Assembly (NCBI RefSeq): GCF_037975245.1
Contig: NC_092580.1
Coordinates: 12,245,501-12,309,500, forward strand
DNA length: 64,000 nucleotides
Source: Apostichopus japonicus
Lineage: Eukaryota > Echinodermata > Holothuroidea > Aspidochirotida > Stichopodidae
Direction: 5' to 3'
Part shown: in pieces, positions 1 to 13,646 of the stretch
Layout: each line of letters starts with the position of its first letter
Numbering within the stretch: position 1 is the first letter of the stretch
Made by a program: the position numbers and the translations under genes
Notes under the pieces: model-generated
What the model was told of the DNA's origin: nothing
Databases searched by the model: none
The model's input: only the letters and a program-made list of their open reading frames with translations

Positions 1-1903
1 AAGTCAACACTGACTGCGTTAAAGTTCATCAAACAAATTAATGCACCATTCTGCATCCAGTTCTGGGTAATACAAAAATGGGGGCTCTCGGGACGATGTT
101 CAACATACACTAAAATGGTCCACATATATACACACTACCACCCAAAGGAAGTGTAGAGCCATATCATAGAGAAGTGCTTTAATACAAGCACTGCACACTG
201 CTCCATGCAGAGTCACTCACATTTTATAGGCAAAACTGTACTTAAACAATTGTGAGCCAATTATTACATTAATTGCATCCCCCCCCCCCCCCCCTTTAGT
301 GAGAGAAGCTTTTGTATATGTAGAATACTGTTTTTAAAACTGACAAATTATAATAGGCATCCAAAGAATTTACAACCAACATTGTCATTTTATTATCTAG
401 GCCTAGAACGTCAAGTCCTTAAAAGGGCATCATCCCAGTTTTTCTAAACCTCAGACAAGTATTCTTCAAGGTTATGGTCAAACATAATTACTTGGTAAAC
501 AAACTTCGCACAAAGAAAAATTGTGCAAACAAATTTGTGTGAAAAGCTTATCGCTACCACGTGCATGGAACAATGAGATTCCTCCACACATATGGGGGAA
601 ATATTCTCATTTCCAAATGTACGTACACCAAAATACGCACTACATCATGCATTTGGCAATCCTTTGAACGATTTGCAATTTTAACCAACACTAGATTTAG
701 TTAGTGACTTCAAGTGATGGTTCATATTCCACAAGCTTAGTAAACGGCTTCATTCCTGCCGTTGGTAATAATTTATTTACCTCTATTGAAAGTTCCATAG
801 GTTATCTAGTCATGTATGACGGTCACAGAATTGACTTGAATAGTACTTATAATGCCATGTGTAATAAAGGCCTGTATTTAACTTCCTTATTTCAATGGGT
901 AGCATGGTATATGTATTCATACAAAAAGTGCATAGTGAATAACATATTGCAGCAGGTGGTTACGCCCTATTTCAATACTTGAGGCTTTGTGATACATTCT
1001 ATTGGTAATTTACACGTTAGTGAATCGTAAATGACTGCCATTGACTAATTAAAGGGTTCTGTGATTTAATTACTAAAGAAATTGTGAAGCCCAGCAGATT
1101 TCATCGCAAGATTTACTTTCCACTGCCGCTATGACATCATCACTGATGGCGGTTCAACATTCCAAGGCATACACCAACCGAGTTTGAAGTCCATGAACCT
1201 TATTGGTAAGGACTTTGTTACACATTGTTTATCTCATTCTTACAGATATAATTTTTACTGAGGAGATATGGCACTCAGTTGGCACTGAGTGCCAACTCAG
1301 GCTTAATCAGTCTTAATCAATTTAAGCCTGATTAAATTGACTTAGAACTTTTATACATTGAAGCAGAATATTCACCTACTGTAGTTAGTACTGCTACTCC
1401 CTTCAGGTAGAACCACAACGATTGCACCTATCAGAAGGTGCTTTAAGTGCTCTGTCCAGAACTGAGATCAGAGAGATCATCAATTGATAGGTACAATCAC
1501 ACTGAAGTGCCATGCTGATTGAGCACCCACTTGAGTAAAGTGATATGAATTGACTCGACTGCAGATCAAACAAGGAAGTTCCTACTAGCTCTCTCTCTCT
1601 CCCCCTGATAAAAATTTCTCATCATAGGCAGAAATGTATTCCCTTTAGAAACTGTTCATCTTAAATGCTGGTTTCTAGTTCTTCCGGAAGAGAAAAATTT
1701 CTTTTGGGAGAAACTAAACCCTGCTGGAAAGTGTGGCAAGGAATCCTGAAGAAACTTTTGGCTTTTTGTTTTCACTGATTATTAATTATGATTATGATAC
1801 CACATATTTTAAGTGCTCAATGCAAAACATGGAGACTGCTCAAAACACTTTAACAACAGAAGAATGGGAAATAGACATCCATAAAGCTGGATCAAGTACT
1901 TAA
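1..1903. other. Non-coding AT-rich stretch
   Basis: No convincing coding region is seen on either strand; the longest open frame (about 92 codons from 704, GTG start) has no recognisable motif. The stretch holds a 16-nt C tract at 279-294 and two small adjacent hairpins near 1277-1330. Confidence 0.6.
1277..1330. repeat. Two adjacent short hairpins
   Basis: Positions 1277-1297 form a perfect inverted repeat with 10-bp arms around a single central G (left arm AGTTGGCACT, right arm AGTGCCAACT). Immediately after it, CAGGCTTAA at 1298-1306 pairs with TTAAGCCTG at 1322-1330. No function can be assigned; they may be remnants of a mobile element end. Confidence 0.5.
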
Positions 1904-2799
1904 TCAGTATTGTATGAAAAGATGTGTCTTGATAGTTGGTTTAAAAGCTTCAAGGGAATTGATAGTACGGATTGTTGTTGGAAGCTTGTCCCACAAATGA
2001 TGGGCAGACCAGGAAATACATTGCTCGCCATATGATGTTCTGATCCTTGGAACAGTCAACATCGCGTTATGTTGAGACCGTAAAGATCTTGTTTGACTGT
2101 CTAAGCAATTGGTTCATGTAGCGAGGGGACTAGCCATAAAGTGTCTTAAAGGTGAGGATCACAGGAAGCCAGTAAAATAGTTGTAGAACTGGGGTGATAT
2201 TATCAAACTTGGATGTCCTGGTACTTATGCATACCGTCGTATTCTGTGTACACGCTACATAGATTCCGAGATTGGGTTTCTGACAGAAAATATAGCGAAT
2301 TACAGTGGTCCAGTATTGATGTAGCGAGACCATTAATAAATGAGATAATTTCATTCATGATGAGGTAACGGCGTATATGACCAATATTGCGAAGTTGGGA
2401 GTAGGCCTGTTTTCAAATATGGTTCACATGTGCATCCATATTAAGAGTTGTATCAAGATAAAGTTTTGAATGCTGATACGGATTTAATTGAAACTCTATC
2501 CGCCCTCAACAATACATTGGGAAGGTTTTTCAGATTTTGATTATGATTACTTCAATCCTTTCAATTTAAGTTTATTGCTTGTCATCCACGATTTGACAGG
2601 TATGAGTGAAAGGTAAATTTGTGTGTCATCCACATAGAAATGGTAGTTCAAGTTGTGACTATGTACGATTGTGTACATAGTGAATAGCAAGAGCCAAAGC
2701 ACCGATTCCTGTGGAACGCCAAACTCTAGAGGTACTGGTTCCAAAAGCGTGATATGAATGCAAACTGTTTGAAATTGATTGGACAGATATTGACTCAAA
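1904..2799 (-). pseudogene. Decayed non-LTR retrotransposon (CR1/L2-like) reverse transcriptase, 3' part
   Basis: Read on the minus strand, 2798-2547 encodes a degraded RT palm: GVPQESVLWLLLF resembles the family's GVPQGSVLGPLLF, followed by FYVDDTQIYLS, which matches the F(Y/F)ADDTQLY catalytic block (the two Asp are kept). Further down, 2354-2130 carries ITPVLQLFYWLPV, matching the TPVL..LHWLPV block typical of CR1/L2-type elements. The segment 1993-1907 encodes WDKLPTTIRTINSLEAFKP and continues to KTHLFIQY, the usual C-terminal W(N/D)xLPxxIR...SLxxFKxxLKTHLF tail, and ends at an in-frame TGA (1906-1904). The blocks lie in different frames with material missing between them, so this is a dead fragment. 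The subfamily is inferred from motifs only. Confidence 0.75.
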
Positions 2800-3041
2800 C
2801 TACTTCAATGAAGTCCAAACTGTTCGTGGAGGGCATTGGTATGCTAGTGTCGCTCAAGTCGTGCATACACAACCTTCTCCAAAAATATAGAGATGAAGGA
2901 GGGGTTAAACACGTGCCAAAAATGTTTTAGTACTTCTATGTCCAGATCATTCTAAATGGGATATGCATATTATGTGTTTGCATTTTCATTCATATTTTAT
3001 GAAATAGACGGATAAATTTTAATGTGTTAACCCTTCTCATT

Positions 3042-3063
3042 CTTTTCCTGAACTCTTTCACAG
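3042..3063 (+). other. Putative 3' splice site in the 5' UTR of the TRIM gene
   Basis: A pyrimidine-rich run followed by CACAG ends at 3063, 56 nt before the TRIM start codon. It looks like an acceptor for an upstream non-coding exon; the donor was not identified. Confidence 0.4.
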
Positions 3064-3119
3064 ATTGTGACGTAACTGAGTACAGTTTTATCAAGTGAGA
3101 GTTAACAACCTTCATCAAC

Positions 3120-5339
3120 ATGGCTACCTGGAGCCCTTTCATGGAGGGCCTGACAAAAAACTTCTTCAAGTGCCCTGTTTGTTTGGATCAATTTAATGAG
3201 CCGAAACAGTTACCATGTCTTCATCGATTCTGTAACGGTTGCTTGAGAACAGTTATTCAAGCCAGCCATGATGGGACGATTGAATGTCCACTTTGTAAAC
3301 AGCGATGCCGTATCCCAAAGGATGGATTGGACGGCTTTAAGACTGATTTTCATATGAAGAGTATGCTCGAGTTCATAGAATTGCATAAATCATTGGAAAA
3401 GAAAGATTTGAAGCAGTGTGTGAGCTGTTTAAAGCATGTGGTATGTTCCGCCTACTGCTTTAAATGTAGAGATTTTTTATGCAACGAATGTTACAAGGTT
3501 AATATCAGTAGTAAAATGTTTACTGATCACCAACCAAGCACTCTTAAATTGGAAAATATGGCAGCTAAGAACCTGACCATGGAGGAAATAGCTGCAATGA
3601 CGGAAGATCCCAGGTGCCATTTTCATATCAAAGAACCAGCCAAATTGTGCTGTGGTACATGCCAAAATGAGCCGGTTTGTTTAGTTTGCACTCACGGTAA
3701 GCACAAAGGTCACGATCTCATAGATGTGAATGACCTAGCCCAGAAAGAAAGGACATTACTGAATCAGAACCTCGCTGAACTAAGCAAGCTCAAGGCTAAA
3801 CAATACGCGTTACCCGAGAAGGTTCAAATGGCGCTAGTAAAATTGAATGAAAATGTTACAAAAAAGACAAAGTTGTTGACAATTCAACACGAGGAACAGG
3901 CAAAGAAAATAAAGGATAAACTTGCCAAATGTAACAAAGAACGTGAAAAAGGAGCTGCTGACATAGAAAATAGAAGAGGATGTGAAAAACATGAAATAAC
4001 TGTTAAACATGAAGAAGAAATGAACCGATTGATCATGAAACATCAAGAAAATATGAAAAGTACCGATGTAAAATATGACCAGGAATTGAAAGAATTTAAG
4101 GACAACTGTAAGGAAACTGAGGGTGAATTCTTTAAAAAACTTGGGGAGTTATATAGTAATTTCAAGACCTTGACAACAGCTAAAGATCTTCTTACATGTC
4201 AAAACAAAAACGAATGTGAAGAAATACTGAATAAATGTAAGCAACTTATTAAACGGTTCGAAAATTTATCAGCAACGTCTTCTTCCATTCTTGCATGTAA
4301 TGACGATTGGACAGACGCACAGTGTTTCCCCGACATAAGAGCAGCCAGTGAACCTATGATCGAAGAAATGAAACAGGAATATCCAGAGTTAGAATCTTTA
4401 TCTGATTTTGTCATCAGTGATATAACAAAATTTATATCTGATAAAGTTGTCATTACAGAAAGCCCAGAGTCTGTTGTTGATGTTCCGGGAATCAAAGCTA
4501 AAGGTTACAGGATCAGCGGTATGACAAGTAGTAGCGATGGTAATATCGTTATGACTGGTTGGGTATCACAAGACGAATCACACATCACTGTCATTAACAT
4601 GAAAGGAGAAATATTAAATCAGAATGTCTTAAATAGAAAACATACATTTTGCTTCCGGGCATATCGTTACTGTTGTAATTTGCCGGGGTGCAATGTAATT
4701 ACAGTTTGCAAACCGGATGAAATCGGTATATATAATATTTCTGACTCTTCTTACCAAAAGAAGAACATCAGTGGTATGGTTAAGACGTGGCCATATGGTA
4801 GGTATGTGTGGTCTGTTACCACGAATCCCGCCAAGAATCAAATCATTGTTGGTACTAACAGCAGAGAAGTGTATGTATTTGATTATCAGCTGAATTACAG
4901 TCACACGATAGTACTACCTGATGTAATCAAGCACTCAGATGATATCACTGTCCACAACGGTAATCTTCTGATCTGTGACAATGGGGGTGGGACCTCATAT
5001 GCAGTTACCATGGTGACATCAGGGAGTAAGGTGCTGTATAAATTCACCAAACCAAATCTAAGTAGAGCTGACTTAAGACCTGTCAGTGTGTGCATAGGCA
5101 TGGGAGGGTTCATCTACATGTTATGGCATTATGATTGTGGGCTGTTATGGGAAGATAATGGAGAGTTGAACACTGTGCTAACACAATACAGTCGAGATGG
5201 TCGGCAATTACTAACAACAATGTCAGTTGCTGACGACGCATCGTGCATTACCACATCCGTAGTAGATGGTGAGGAGAAACTCATGATAGCCACCTATAGC
5301 TTGGGAAAGATGTATATATACGGACTAGTACCTGCATAG
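3120..5339 (+). CDS. TRIM/RBCC-type E3 ubiquitin ligase with C-terminal beta-propeller-like domain
   Basis: A single uninterrupted 739-codon frame encodes a tripartite-motif protein. The RING is C3HC4 (C18, C21, C33, H35, C38, C41, C56, C59). B-box 1 is at about 100-137 (C100, C103, C113, C116, C121, C124, H137) and B-box 2 at 166-198 (C166, H169, C178, C181, C187, C190, H195, H198). A Lys/Glu-rich coiled coil runs from about 205 to 385. The remainder (about 455-737) has repeated short beta-strand blocks like the NHL/propeller domain of TRIM2/3/56-type proteins; there is no B30.2 sequence. By family, it should be a cytoplasmic RING E3 ligase, possibly in innate immunity; substrate unknown. 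ATG 3120 is chosen because it lies in AACATGG and puts the RING at residue 18. A good splice acceptor (CTCTTTCACAG, ending 3063) suggests a 5'-UTR intron with an intronless CDS, as is common in expanded invertebrate TRIM families. No breaks seen. Confidence 0.93.
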   Translation: MATWSPFMEGLTKNFFKCPVCLDQFNEPKQLPCLHRFCNGCLRTVIQASHDGTIECPLCKQRCRIPKDGLDGFKTDFHMKSMLEFIELHKSLEKKDLKQCVSCLKHVVCSAYCFKCRDFLCNECYKVNISSKMFTDHQPSTLKLENMAAKNLTMEEIAAMTEDPRCHFHIKEPAKLCCGTCQNEPVCLVCTHGKHKGHDLIDVNDLAQKERTLLNQNLAELSKLKAKQYALPEKVQMALVKLNENVTKKTKLLTIQHEEQAKKIKDKLAKCNKEREKGAADIENRRGCEKHEITVKHEEEMNRLIMKHQENMKSTDVKYDQELKEFKDNCKETEGEFFKKLGELYSNFKTLTTAKDLLTCQNKNECEEILNKCKQLIKRFENLSATSSSILACNDDWTDAQCFPDIRAASEPMIEEMKQEYPELESLSDFVISDITKFISDKVVITESPESVVDVPGIKAKGYRISGMTSSSDGNIVMTGWVSQDESHITVINMKGEILNQNVLNRKHTFCFRAYRYCCNLPGCNVITVCKPDEIGIYNISDSSYQKKNISGMVKTWPYGRYVWSVTTNPAKNQIIVGTNSREVYVFDYQLNYSHTIVLPDVIKHSDDITVHNGNLLICDNGGGTSYAVTMVTSGSKVLYKFTKPNLSRADLRPVSVCIGMGGFIYMLWHYDCGLLWEDNGELNTVLTQYSRDGRQLLTTMSVADDASCITTSVVDGEEKLMIATYSLGKMYIYGLVPA

Positions 5340-7696
5340 TGCTTTATAGAAATTACCTATTAAAACAAAATGACATCGCGAGTTACGATAAACAGATTTG
5401 GTTGTTATCGCTGCTGTATTTCCTTTTCTGGAGTTTTACACACAGGAAAATATTACAATCCTAATTTCTATGAGTTTTTGTTAACTGCATTTATAATTGG
5501 CAAATAACTAGTTCCTAAGGAGTTTATCTCCGTATCTTAACATATCCATTACAAAGACTGTCTTCCTATATAGGGGTTAATTAACGTTAATATCAGTATG
5601 TTCATTAGTTATGAATCATATTTCTACTATACAGCCTAACACATATTCCAGACAAGGTTGGCATATTATTTCATGGGTATAAGCTACATTGACTTCATGA
5701 TGCAATATGTTATATATCATTTCTGAATTTCAACTTTGTCTTTAGTACTCCTCCATTTAAAAGAACCTCTTATGACATATGATATATATTATTGCTCTAT
5801 TTTCTTGTATCTTCTTAAGAATATCTGCACCCAACGAAGATGGCCGTACTAAATACATGCATCTCCGAGGGGAGGTCTTTTCCTGACATATAGCTGTAAA
5901 AACAATATGGTTAGAACGAAATGCTTATACTTTGTATACTTCGCATAGTTTAGTACTTTATTGCCAAATGTGTGTGTCAAGGATAATTTGTAACAATTCT
6001 ATCGCCAAGACTGAGTCTTTGGGATCCAGTTTCAAGTCCGTCTTTCTCAAATACCAAGATACCAGTTTACAAACTTCTAAGTTTAAAGTTAAGACAGAAA
6101 ACGTAACCTATGTATATAGCCGTTGGATCACATCAAAGATTATTGGGACCTATAGATATCCGTTCTTTTGACGTTCAGAATAGCCGTGTAAAGGATCCGG
6201 TTTGTTAACGGCCTTCCTTGAAGGCTATAGACGGCTGGACATATGGCAATGATATTGAAGTGAACCTTACATTAGTTTGCACTGAATTAAAGAATATGAA
6301 CATATAAAGATAGGGTCAGAAGCATGCTTCTTATGTAACCACTGTCTATGAAACAATGTAACAAATGAAACTCTAGTGTATATGCAGTGTCGTAATAAGA
6401 GGAGGGGTGGAGTGAAGTTCGACACCACCCCACTTTAGAAAGAGGAGTAAAAACATGTTTTGTCCTTTCCCAAATTTCCAAACAGTTATACACTGCATTG
6501 CAGGAGCATTCAAATGGATCACTTGAAGCAGTTAGAATAGCCTTACTTGCAACGTTACAAGACTGCTGAAAAAATTATAAATCTCATAATACATTCATTC
6601 AAGATGATTTTTTATAACAAAGTAACTAACAAACATACGCTTAGTATGGCCGGTAAGGGAGGGGGGGGGGGGGGGGGAGCATGGGTAAGGATACATAGGA
6701 GAAGGCAGTTGGGACAACGAATAAGATTATTTTATAAAACCATATAAAACTACCAAAAAAATGTGTTTTGCAAACTATCGCATTGAAATAACACGTTTCG
6801 AGCAAACATGGTTGTTTTCTCAAATTTGGCAACTTTCGCCTGCGATCTGTCCTCTTTCTTGTATTGTATTCATATGGATACATTAAATGTTTGAACATGA
6901 AACATTCATGTTCTGGTGAATGCAAAGTGCGACGGGCAGATAGCGGGCGGGTTTTCATACCCTGCCGCATAGACATTTATTTTATGGAGTTCCGATAGTT
7001 TATCATGGGTAAAATTTTATGTTAGGTGATTACCATGGTGATAGACTTTATAGAGTTGATAGCTGGGGTCATTCAAATAGATTTTATTTGTATTGTAGTG
7101 TTACGTTTACTGATTTCATTTTTATATATGTCGAATTTCCATATCTTTATTGAGGGAAGTGCCTGTTTTACAATAAAGTTCAGTCGCTGTCCAATCCACT
7201 ACTTTATTACAGCTGTTATATTAGATTTACTCGCCTCAACAACGCAACAAAAATCATTCCCCAACAATAAAAAAAGAAAGCCGAAAACTATTGCCTTTCT
7301 TACGTTTCGCTATTACCTAAATATTGCTGTGTTTGAATTAAGTATGGCATCTATATATATAATGAACTTTAATCTAAATTTTAGGCCTAAAAATCATACA
7401 AGTTGAGAAGACATATAACAACAGGTGATATGTCGACATCTTAGTGAATTGTTAATTGGGCTTAATCTATTGCATGTATCTTTTGCAGTGCCAAAATCCA
7501 ACACCAAATGTATCGCAAAACTCACAATGCGTGACATCGCAGATGTAAATTTAACATCAAATGAATCCACAAGAACTGTGTCTTCTATGGCAATTTCAGG
7601 GAGATAACATTTCTATAGTTAACAATCCTCCATTATCAATGGCATGTAGAAAAAAAAATATAAGAATATAATTCTTATTATATTTTGTTCTGTCTA

Positions 7697-7698
<2 letters not shown>
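5340..7698. other. Non-coding stretch downstream of the TRIM gene
   Basis: AT-rich DNA containing the presumed TRIM 3' UTR at its start and an approximately 18-nt G tract from 6660. The open frame at 7026-7406 (126 codons) is hydrophobic because of T-richness and shows no domain. Nothing else can be supported. Confidence 0.55.
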
Positions 7699-7727
<29 letters not shown>

Positions 7728-7763
7728 TGTATGTATGTATGTATGTATATATATATAAACATA

Positions 7764-7843
<80 letters not shown>

Positions 7844-7873
7844 TGTATATATATGTATATATATATATATCTT
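7699..7873. repeat. Compound microsatellite (ATGT)n then (TA)n
   Basis: About 12 copies of a GTAT/ATGT tetranucleotide run into a nearly pure TA tract broken by TAAACA, TTTA and CATATATGTA interruptions. It is open in several frames on both strands only because of its periodicity. Confidence 0.95.
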
Positions 7874-8540
7874 CTGGTGCTTCTTTTGTTGACTGTTTGG
7901 TCTGGTGTTTGTTTGCTGCAGAGTTGCTCTACCTTCCTCATTGTGATATACTTACTTTACATATTACTTTTATACAGTACTTTACTGTGACTTTACATTT
8001 TACTTTATTACATTGTTCATCTATATCAAAAATATATTGGAGGAAATCTTACTTGCGTTGTGTTGTGTTTATTTATATGCATCCCGTTACACAGGCGTGA
8101 AACTCGAGTAACAGCATCCTGTAGGTTACCGTATAGGTATACTTAATAATGTAGAGCAAGTGACTTAAATTTGAGTGTGAACCAGAAAAGATCAGAGATA
8201 TCTAGCTCTAATTTGTATCACTCCCTTATATGGCATCAACAAGTTAATTCACTGGTAAGGATTTTACGGTACGCAAAAATACACCTCATATTTGTAATTT
8301 GCATATTGTTGTCCATTGGCAAGTAACCAATGGGAAGTGATCCAAACGTGACGCATCTTAAAAATTGGCGGTGAAAGCGGTATTGTTGCTTGCCGTGGAA
8401 TTAGTCGCTACAACTGTGCTACAAGCATTCAGTATTGTTATGCACGAGTAACTTTCTATAGTGTATGATGCAAGTAAATGACAGTTGAATAGATATGCAT
8501 TCTGTACGTAGACATGCGGACGTGTTTTCTCTGCTCTTCT

Positions 8541-8914
8541 CATAGACGTAGGTTGCGGGGGGGGGGGGGGGGCTGGGAGGCTGCAGCCCCCAACCAAATT
8601 TTTTTGGTGAAAATTCGGGCAATATGCTGAGAATTTTTCGGGCACCTACTGAAAGAATAATAATTTGCAGTGTGTTTTTCCATTTTTTGGGTGATATTGT
8701 TATTAGCATTATTGTTGTAACCAATATGGAAGGGTAATAACACGGAAAATGATTGTATGTTATTGGCATGTGATGTAATAACCGATGCATACCTATATAT
8801 GATTTGAAAATGTTGAACGCTCGCGGAGCGCGCGAAAATTTTTGATTATATTTTTCGGGCAAGTCGTTACAGCCCCCCCCCCCCCCTAAATCAAATTAGG
8901 CTCCTACGCCTATG
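8541..8914. mobile_element. hAT-like non-autonomous element (374 bp) with 8-bp TSD
   Basis: The left end CATAGACGTAGG and right end CCTACGCCTATG are inverted repeats (11 of 12 match). The flanks are GCTCTTCT (8533-8540) and GCTCTCCT (8915-8922), an 8-bp duplication with one mismatch. TIRs of this type plus an 8-bp TSD are hallmarks of the hAT superfamily. The inside has a G tract (about 8557-8572) and a C tract (about 8873-8886) and no transposase, so it is a MITE. Confidence 0.75.
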
Positions 8915-8922
8915 GCTCTCCT

Positions 8923-11900
8923 TCCTCGGCCAAATTCATACTAGATCATTTTCGCTATTTGAAAATGTAATACTCGTTATGGGAAGGTGATACGTTCTCG
9001 GCCAAGGGTAAGAAAGCCCTACTTCTACATTGCTTAGGCGTAGAAGGACTGCGTGTATTCAATATGTTATCTGGAAAGAAACCACCCAAGGATTAATACA
9101 TTTAACAACCACGCTCTTTCCACTCTAGGGGAACATTTCGTACCGACGTTAATGGAGTTTCTGAGCCTGGTATGCCGATTCTGACATAGAAATCAACACT
9201 TTGGTGAGTCCATTGATACTTACGTAATCTGTAATTTCTGAACGATTGAGAAATAAATAATTGGAGACCAAATTGTCTAGAAGACAAAGTCGGCACGTGT
9301 TCGTAAACGATTGTTAATGGAAAAGTTCCTAATGTTATTTGTTAGCCAAAGGCTATTGAATCTGCATGTCGTTAAAAAAATTGTTCAAATTTGTAGCTTC
9401 TGCAACATGTTGCCTGACCTCAATAATGCCTTACAAAAACATATCGGTATGACGTGATTTGAAAACTGTTCACTCCATAGGCCGTTTCGATACAAGCGAT
9501 AATCAACAGTCCGCCAAAGCTCCGGTGCGATTTTGGGAAAATCGAAAATGTCGTAGACCACTGTTGGCCTAGCCTTACAAAAGTTCAAATGTGGACCAAA
9601 CTTGAATATCCCCATATTTCGGTTAGGGATGATGACTATGGGTTCCCAAATAAAATAAAGGCATTTCCTACATGAAAATTAAAGTGCCGTTCTATTATTT
9701 TTTGTATCTCGATAAGGCAATGAAATTTCCATCGTTCACCAAAGAACCAGCCACTAACAACCAACCCACCTGCATGTATTATAATGATCTTACATAGTTT
9801 TCTAGGCGGATTTTCTTGAATGTTGTAAATGAATGAATTAGGGGTTTATGTACAGTCATATCTAGCAGACAACGCAAGACGTGCAAGGCTGCGCTGAAAC
9901 CAAAATATAAATGAATATATAGAAAATTTACATTAGTTGATGTCTAACTTAAAGAAGTTTCATCGTAATTATTAAAGAGAAAATGTTCTAGACGTCTGTT
10001 AAAAATACCAATTGCAGGAATAACGTGGAGTTCTAGTGGGAGGGGGTTCCATAATGGGGCCAACGTTGGCAAATGAACGATTACCGAACATCGTAGTAAT
10101 TAGTTTCGGTTCGAGAATAATGGCTGTGGAGAGAGTGGATTTAACGATAAAATTGCTGAATTTAATAGGCACAGAGCCATGTAGACATTATATGGGCCAT
10201 GAAGACGATTTTAAATTTAATTCTCTCACGCACACGTAACCAATGCAAATCAAGAAAAAAAATTGTGAGACAGCATTTCCTTTCACTGTCTATGAAACTT
10301 TAGCGGAGCTTATTAACCCTGCATTCTTAGGGAAGGGTACACAACCACTGTCAAACTTAAAAAAATTGTCAAGCCAAACACTAAGACTTTTTAATCGGAA
10401 CTTGCGTTAGGAAGTAGTGCCCCCTCATTAACATCAAATAGTTTCCTTTGACCATCATCATAACCATATTTTAGTTGAGCGGAATAATAACTGATTTTCT
10501 TTCTGCTTAGATTGACATTCTTCCTCAAACCAAGGATCATGTGTCGCAATATTTAATTCGTTTACTGTTTATTGGGGTTCATGTGTGTCGAGTGTGTATA
10601 CGATATTGTGAATTATGTTAAGTGATAGCCAGATTTAAAATTAGTGAAATCAATTAGTTCAGCTGAGGCGCTCTTATTAAGTTCCTCAGAAAACCAAGGA
10701 ATTGACGTTATCAAGATGTCAATGATATGTACCTAAACATACTGACTCGGTAAATCACATTCTTTAAGCTGATATAGGGTTATGGTCGCTGAGATGTACA
10801 TCATTGGCAACGTTACGTGACAAATTTCCAGAATTGATCTTAGTAATGCCAACCTTGTGTGTGCATGGGTTCAATGACGCGTAGAAAGAGGGTAATACAA
10901 GATTTTCGTGGCAAATTACTGATTAGGGTTGTCAAAGTGAATGTTACAATCACCAGATATGATGTTATCACATCACTCATCACAATAATAGGCCTACCAA
11001 AAGGCTGGGAATTTCATCAAAAAGAAAATTTGAGAGAAATTTCCGGCATATACGATTAAAACATATATCATAAGCGTTTCAATACTTTGAAGTTTGAATA
11101 TCCTTTTGTATTTTCTATAATTGCAGGCTTTCTAGCCAATTACCATCATCCATTACGATGTATTGACTTCCCAACATTCTCCGGTCATCAATCAAACAAG
11201 CACCAAGTCTGCAAGCTGCTCCTATAAACAATAACAAACTAAAACTACTTTTACCTTACACCAACAACTTCCACCATTCACCAAAAAAAGAACAAGTCGA
11301 TCTGCAACCATCCCGACCCACCAACCAACAAAACACTATATATTTTGTAAGCGGTTTAAAATGAGTGTTCTTTCATGCTTCATTTTTCCAATATTGTAAT
11401 TTGTAAGGCAACTATCATCAATCCCCCCCCCCCCCGCACACCAACCAATTAACACCCATGATCATCTATATTCACCATCCATCATCCACCCACCACCTAC
11501 CTATTTGTAAAATTTAGATGTCTGCTAAATACGATAGAAGAGAGACTCAGAGAGGAAATTGACGTGTATCTGAATCGTGTATATTGAAAATCAGGTTTTA
11601 CGGAGTCTGTGTATAACCACAGAGAAGGTATTAAAGAGTTAATTACGAGTATGATTATGTTACACTACCATTTATAAATATTGCAGGACACCATTATGAC
11701 TTAAAATAGTTTGAAATACGTATATTGGTGAGTGCTTTAAATTTTTGTGTTATATGAAATGCTTTATAAATCTATTCTCGGTTTTTCTCTATGATATAGA
11801 ATTTGCGCAAAAACAGCGCTGTTTTTCCCAAGTTCACAAGCCACAACTTCATCTACTCCCCACCAAAGAACCAGCCACGTACTGAACACCAACCAATCCA

Positions 11901-13071
11901 TCTACCTTAAATATTGTTCGTATGTGTTATAAGCGGATTTATTGAATGTTTAAAAATAAACTTTCTCTATTTGTAAATATCATAGATTTCTGTAGCCACC
12001 ACCTGTCATCCAACATTAATGAATGACTTTGAATAGTTTAATATGCCAGTTCAGGGGCGGTGATTTGTTTCAAATATTGGGGGACATTCGCTTGGATGCA
12101 GGCGAATTACTATCAAAGCGGAGCGCCACCATTAGTTGGTACGCAGCGTACACAAAAATTTCTGGTTTTGATAACCCCCCAGATCTCCGGAAATGGCACT
12201 TCTCCGGCTTAAAAATGACCAACCAGATGTACAATTTTGCATGAGAACCAACTTTTTCCCAATAGTTTTTTTTTTTCATTCATAACCTTTTTCAAGATTG
12301 TCACCAGTCACACATCTTGTTCGACTTTATCGCATCTCCTGTGGATCATTACTTTTGTAGGTAATTCTACGTAACGCCCCACAATAACATTAATATCTCA
12401 TAAAAACGTTATGCCGACGTTTTAATAACACCACATTTAACGTTATAAAAAGGTTTTAAGCCCATTATTTGTTCAGAACTTGAATAATAATTCACTTCAA
12501 AACATACCCATAATGTTGCACAAAATTTCATCTATGGACTACCAATATAGAAAAACCCCCTTCAACCCCTAAAAGACCGGTCAAAATTGCCAGAGTAGGA
12601 GAGGGAAGTATATGAAGAATGTTGGTCAAGGAATTTTCGAAAATTCAGACACAGTTAATTTATTGGTGTACAAATATTAAAACCTCTTATAACGGCTACT
12701 ATAAAACTTCGATATCATCAACAAATACCCCAAAAAATATGCTCGAGGGTGAGGGGCGGTCTCCACCCTCCCCCCCCCCCTCCACGGCTACGCGCCTGTG
12801 GTTGGAAATCTTGTAGGAAACAGGCCAAATGAAAACCCAGTAAACCCATATCGATCGATGTGGATCATACATATGATTGTACGTATACACAAGAGATGTA
12901 CAAACATTATGATAATAATCATGAGTGACAACATGCTATACAGTCACAGGTCACAGAAACCGGACCACGGAGAGTCATTTACCTCATGCAGCATGTGTTG
13001 GATGAAGTTTAAGCCATCGCCAAATATGATTTGGATAAATAATCTCACGCAGTATCTATTATTCACACAAA
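8923..13071. other. Non-coding stretch with dispersed-repeat fragments
   Basis: No supported gene. About 11,115-11,340 resembles 49,518-49,720 (AATCCACTAC/CATCCATTACGA-type blocks, CAAGCACCAAnTCTGCAAGC), so it is a dispersed repeat. Around 12,110-12,150 is a diverged copy of a short family with AGCGGAGCGCCACCAT followed by GTTGG and AGCG, seen also near 13,540, 17,080, 35,410 (inverted) and 49,150. C tracts occur near 11,423 and 12,769. Confidence 0.5.

Positions 13072-13646
<575 letters not shown>

Noticed and set aside
7026-7406. 126-codon hydrophobic frame
   Set aside because: It is T-rich low-complexity DNA; there is no signal, domain or splice context.
7678-7990. Tyr/Ile-repeat proteins on both strands
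   Set aside because: These are translations of the ATGT/TA microsatellite; the same applies to 13,076-13,413.
12045-12800. A larger hAT-like element starting CAGGGGCGG near 12,053 and ending near 12,797
   Set aside because: The termini are only loosely inverted and the flanks (TGCCAGTT, TGGTTGGA) do not form a TSD.
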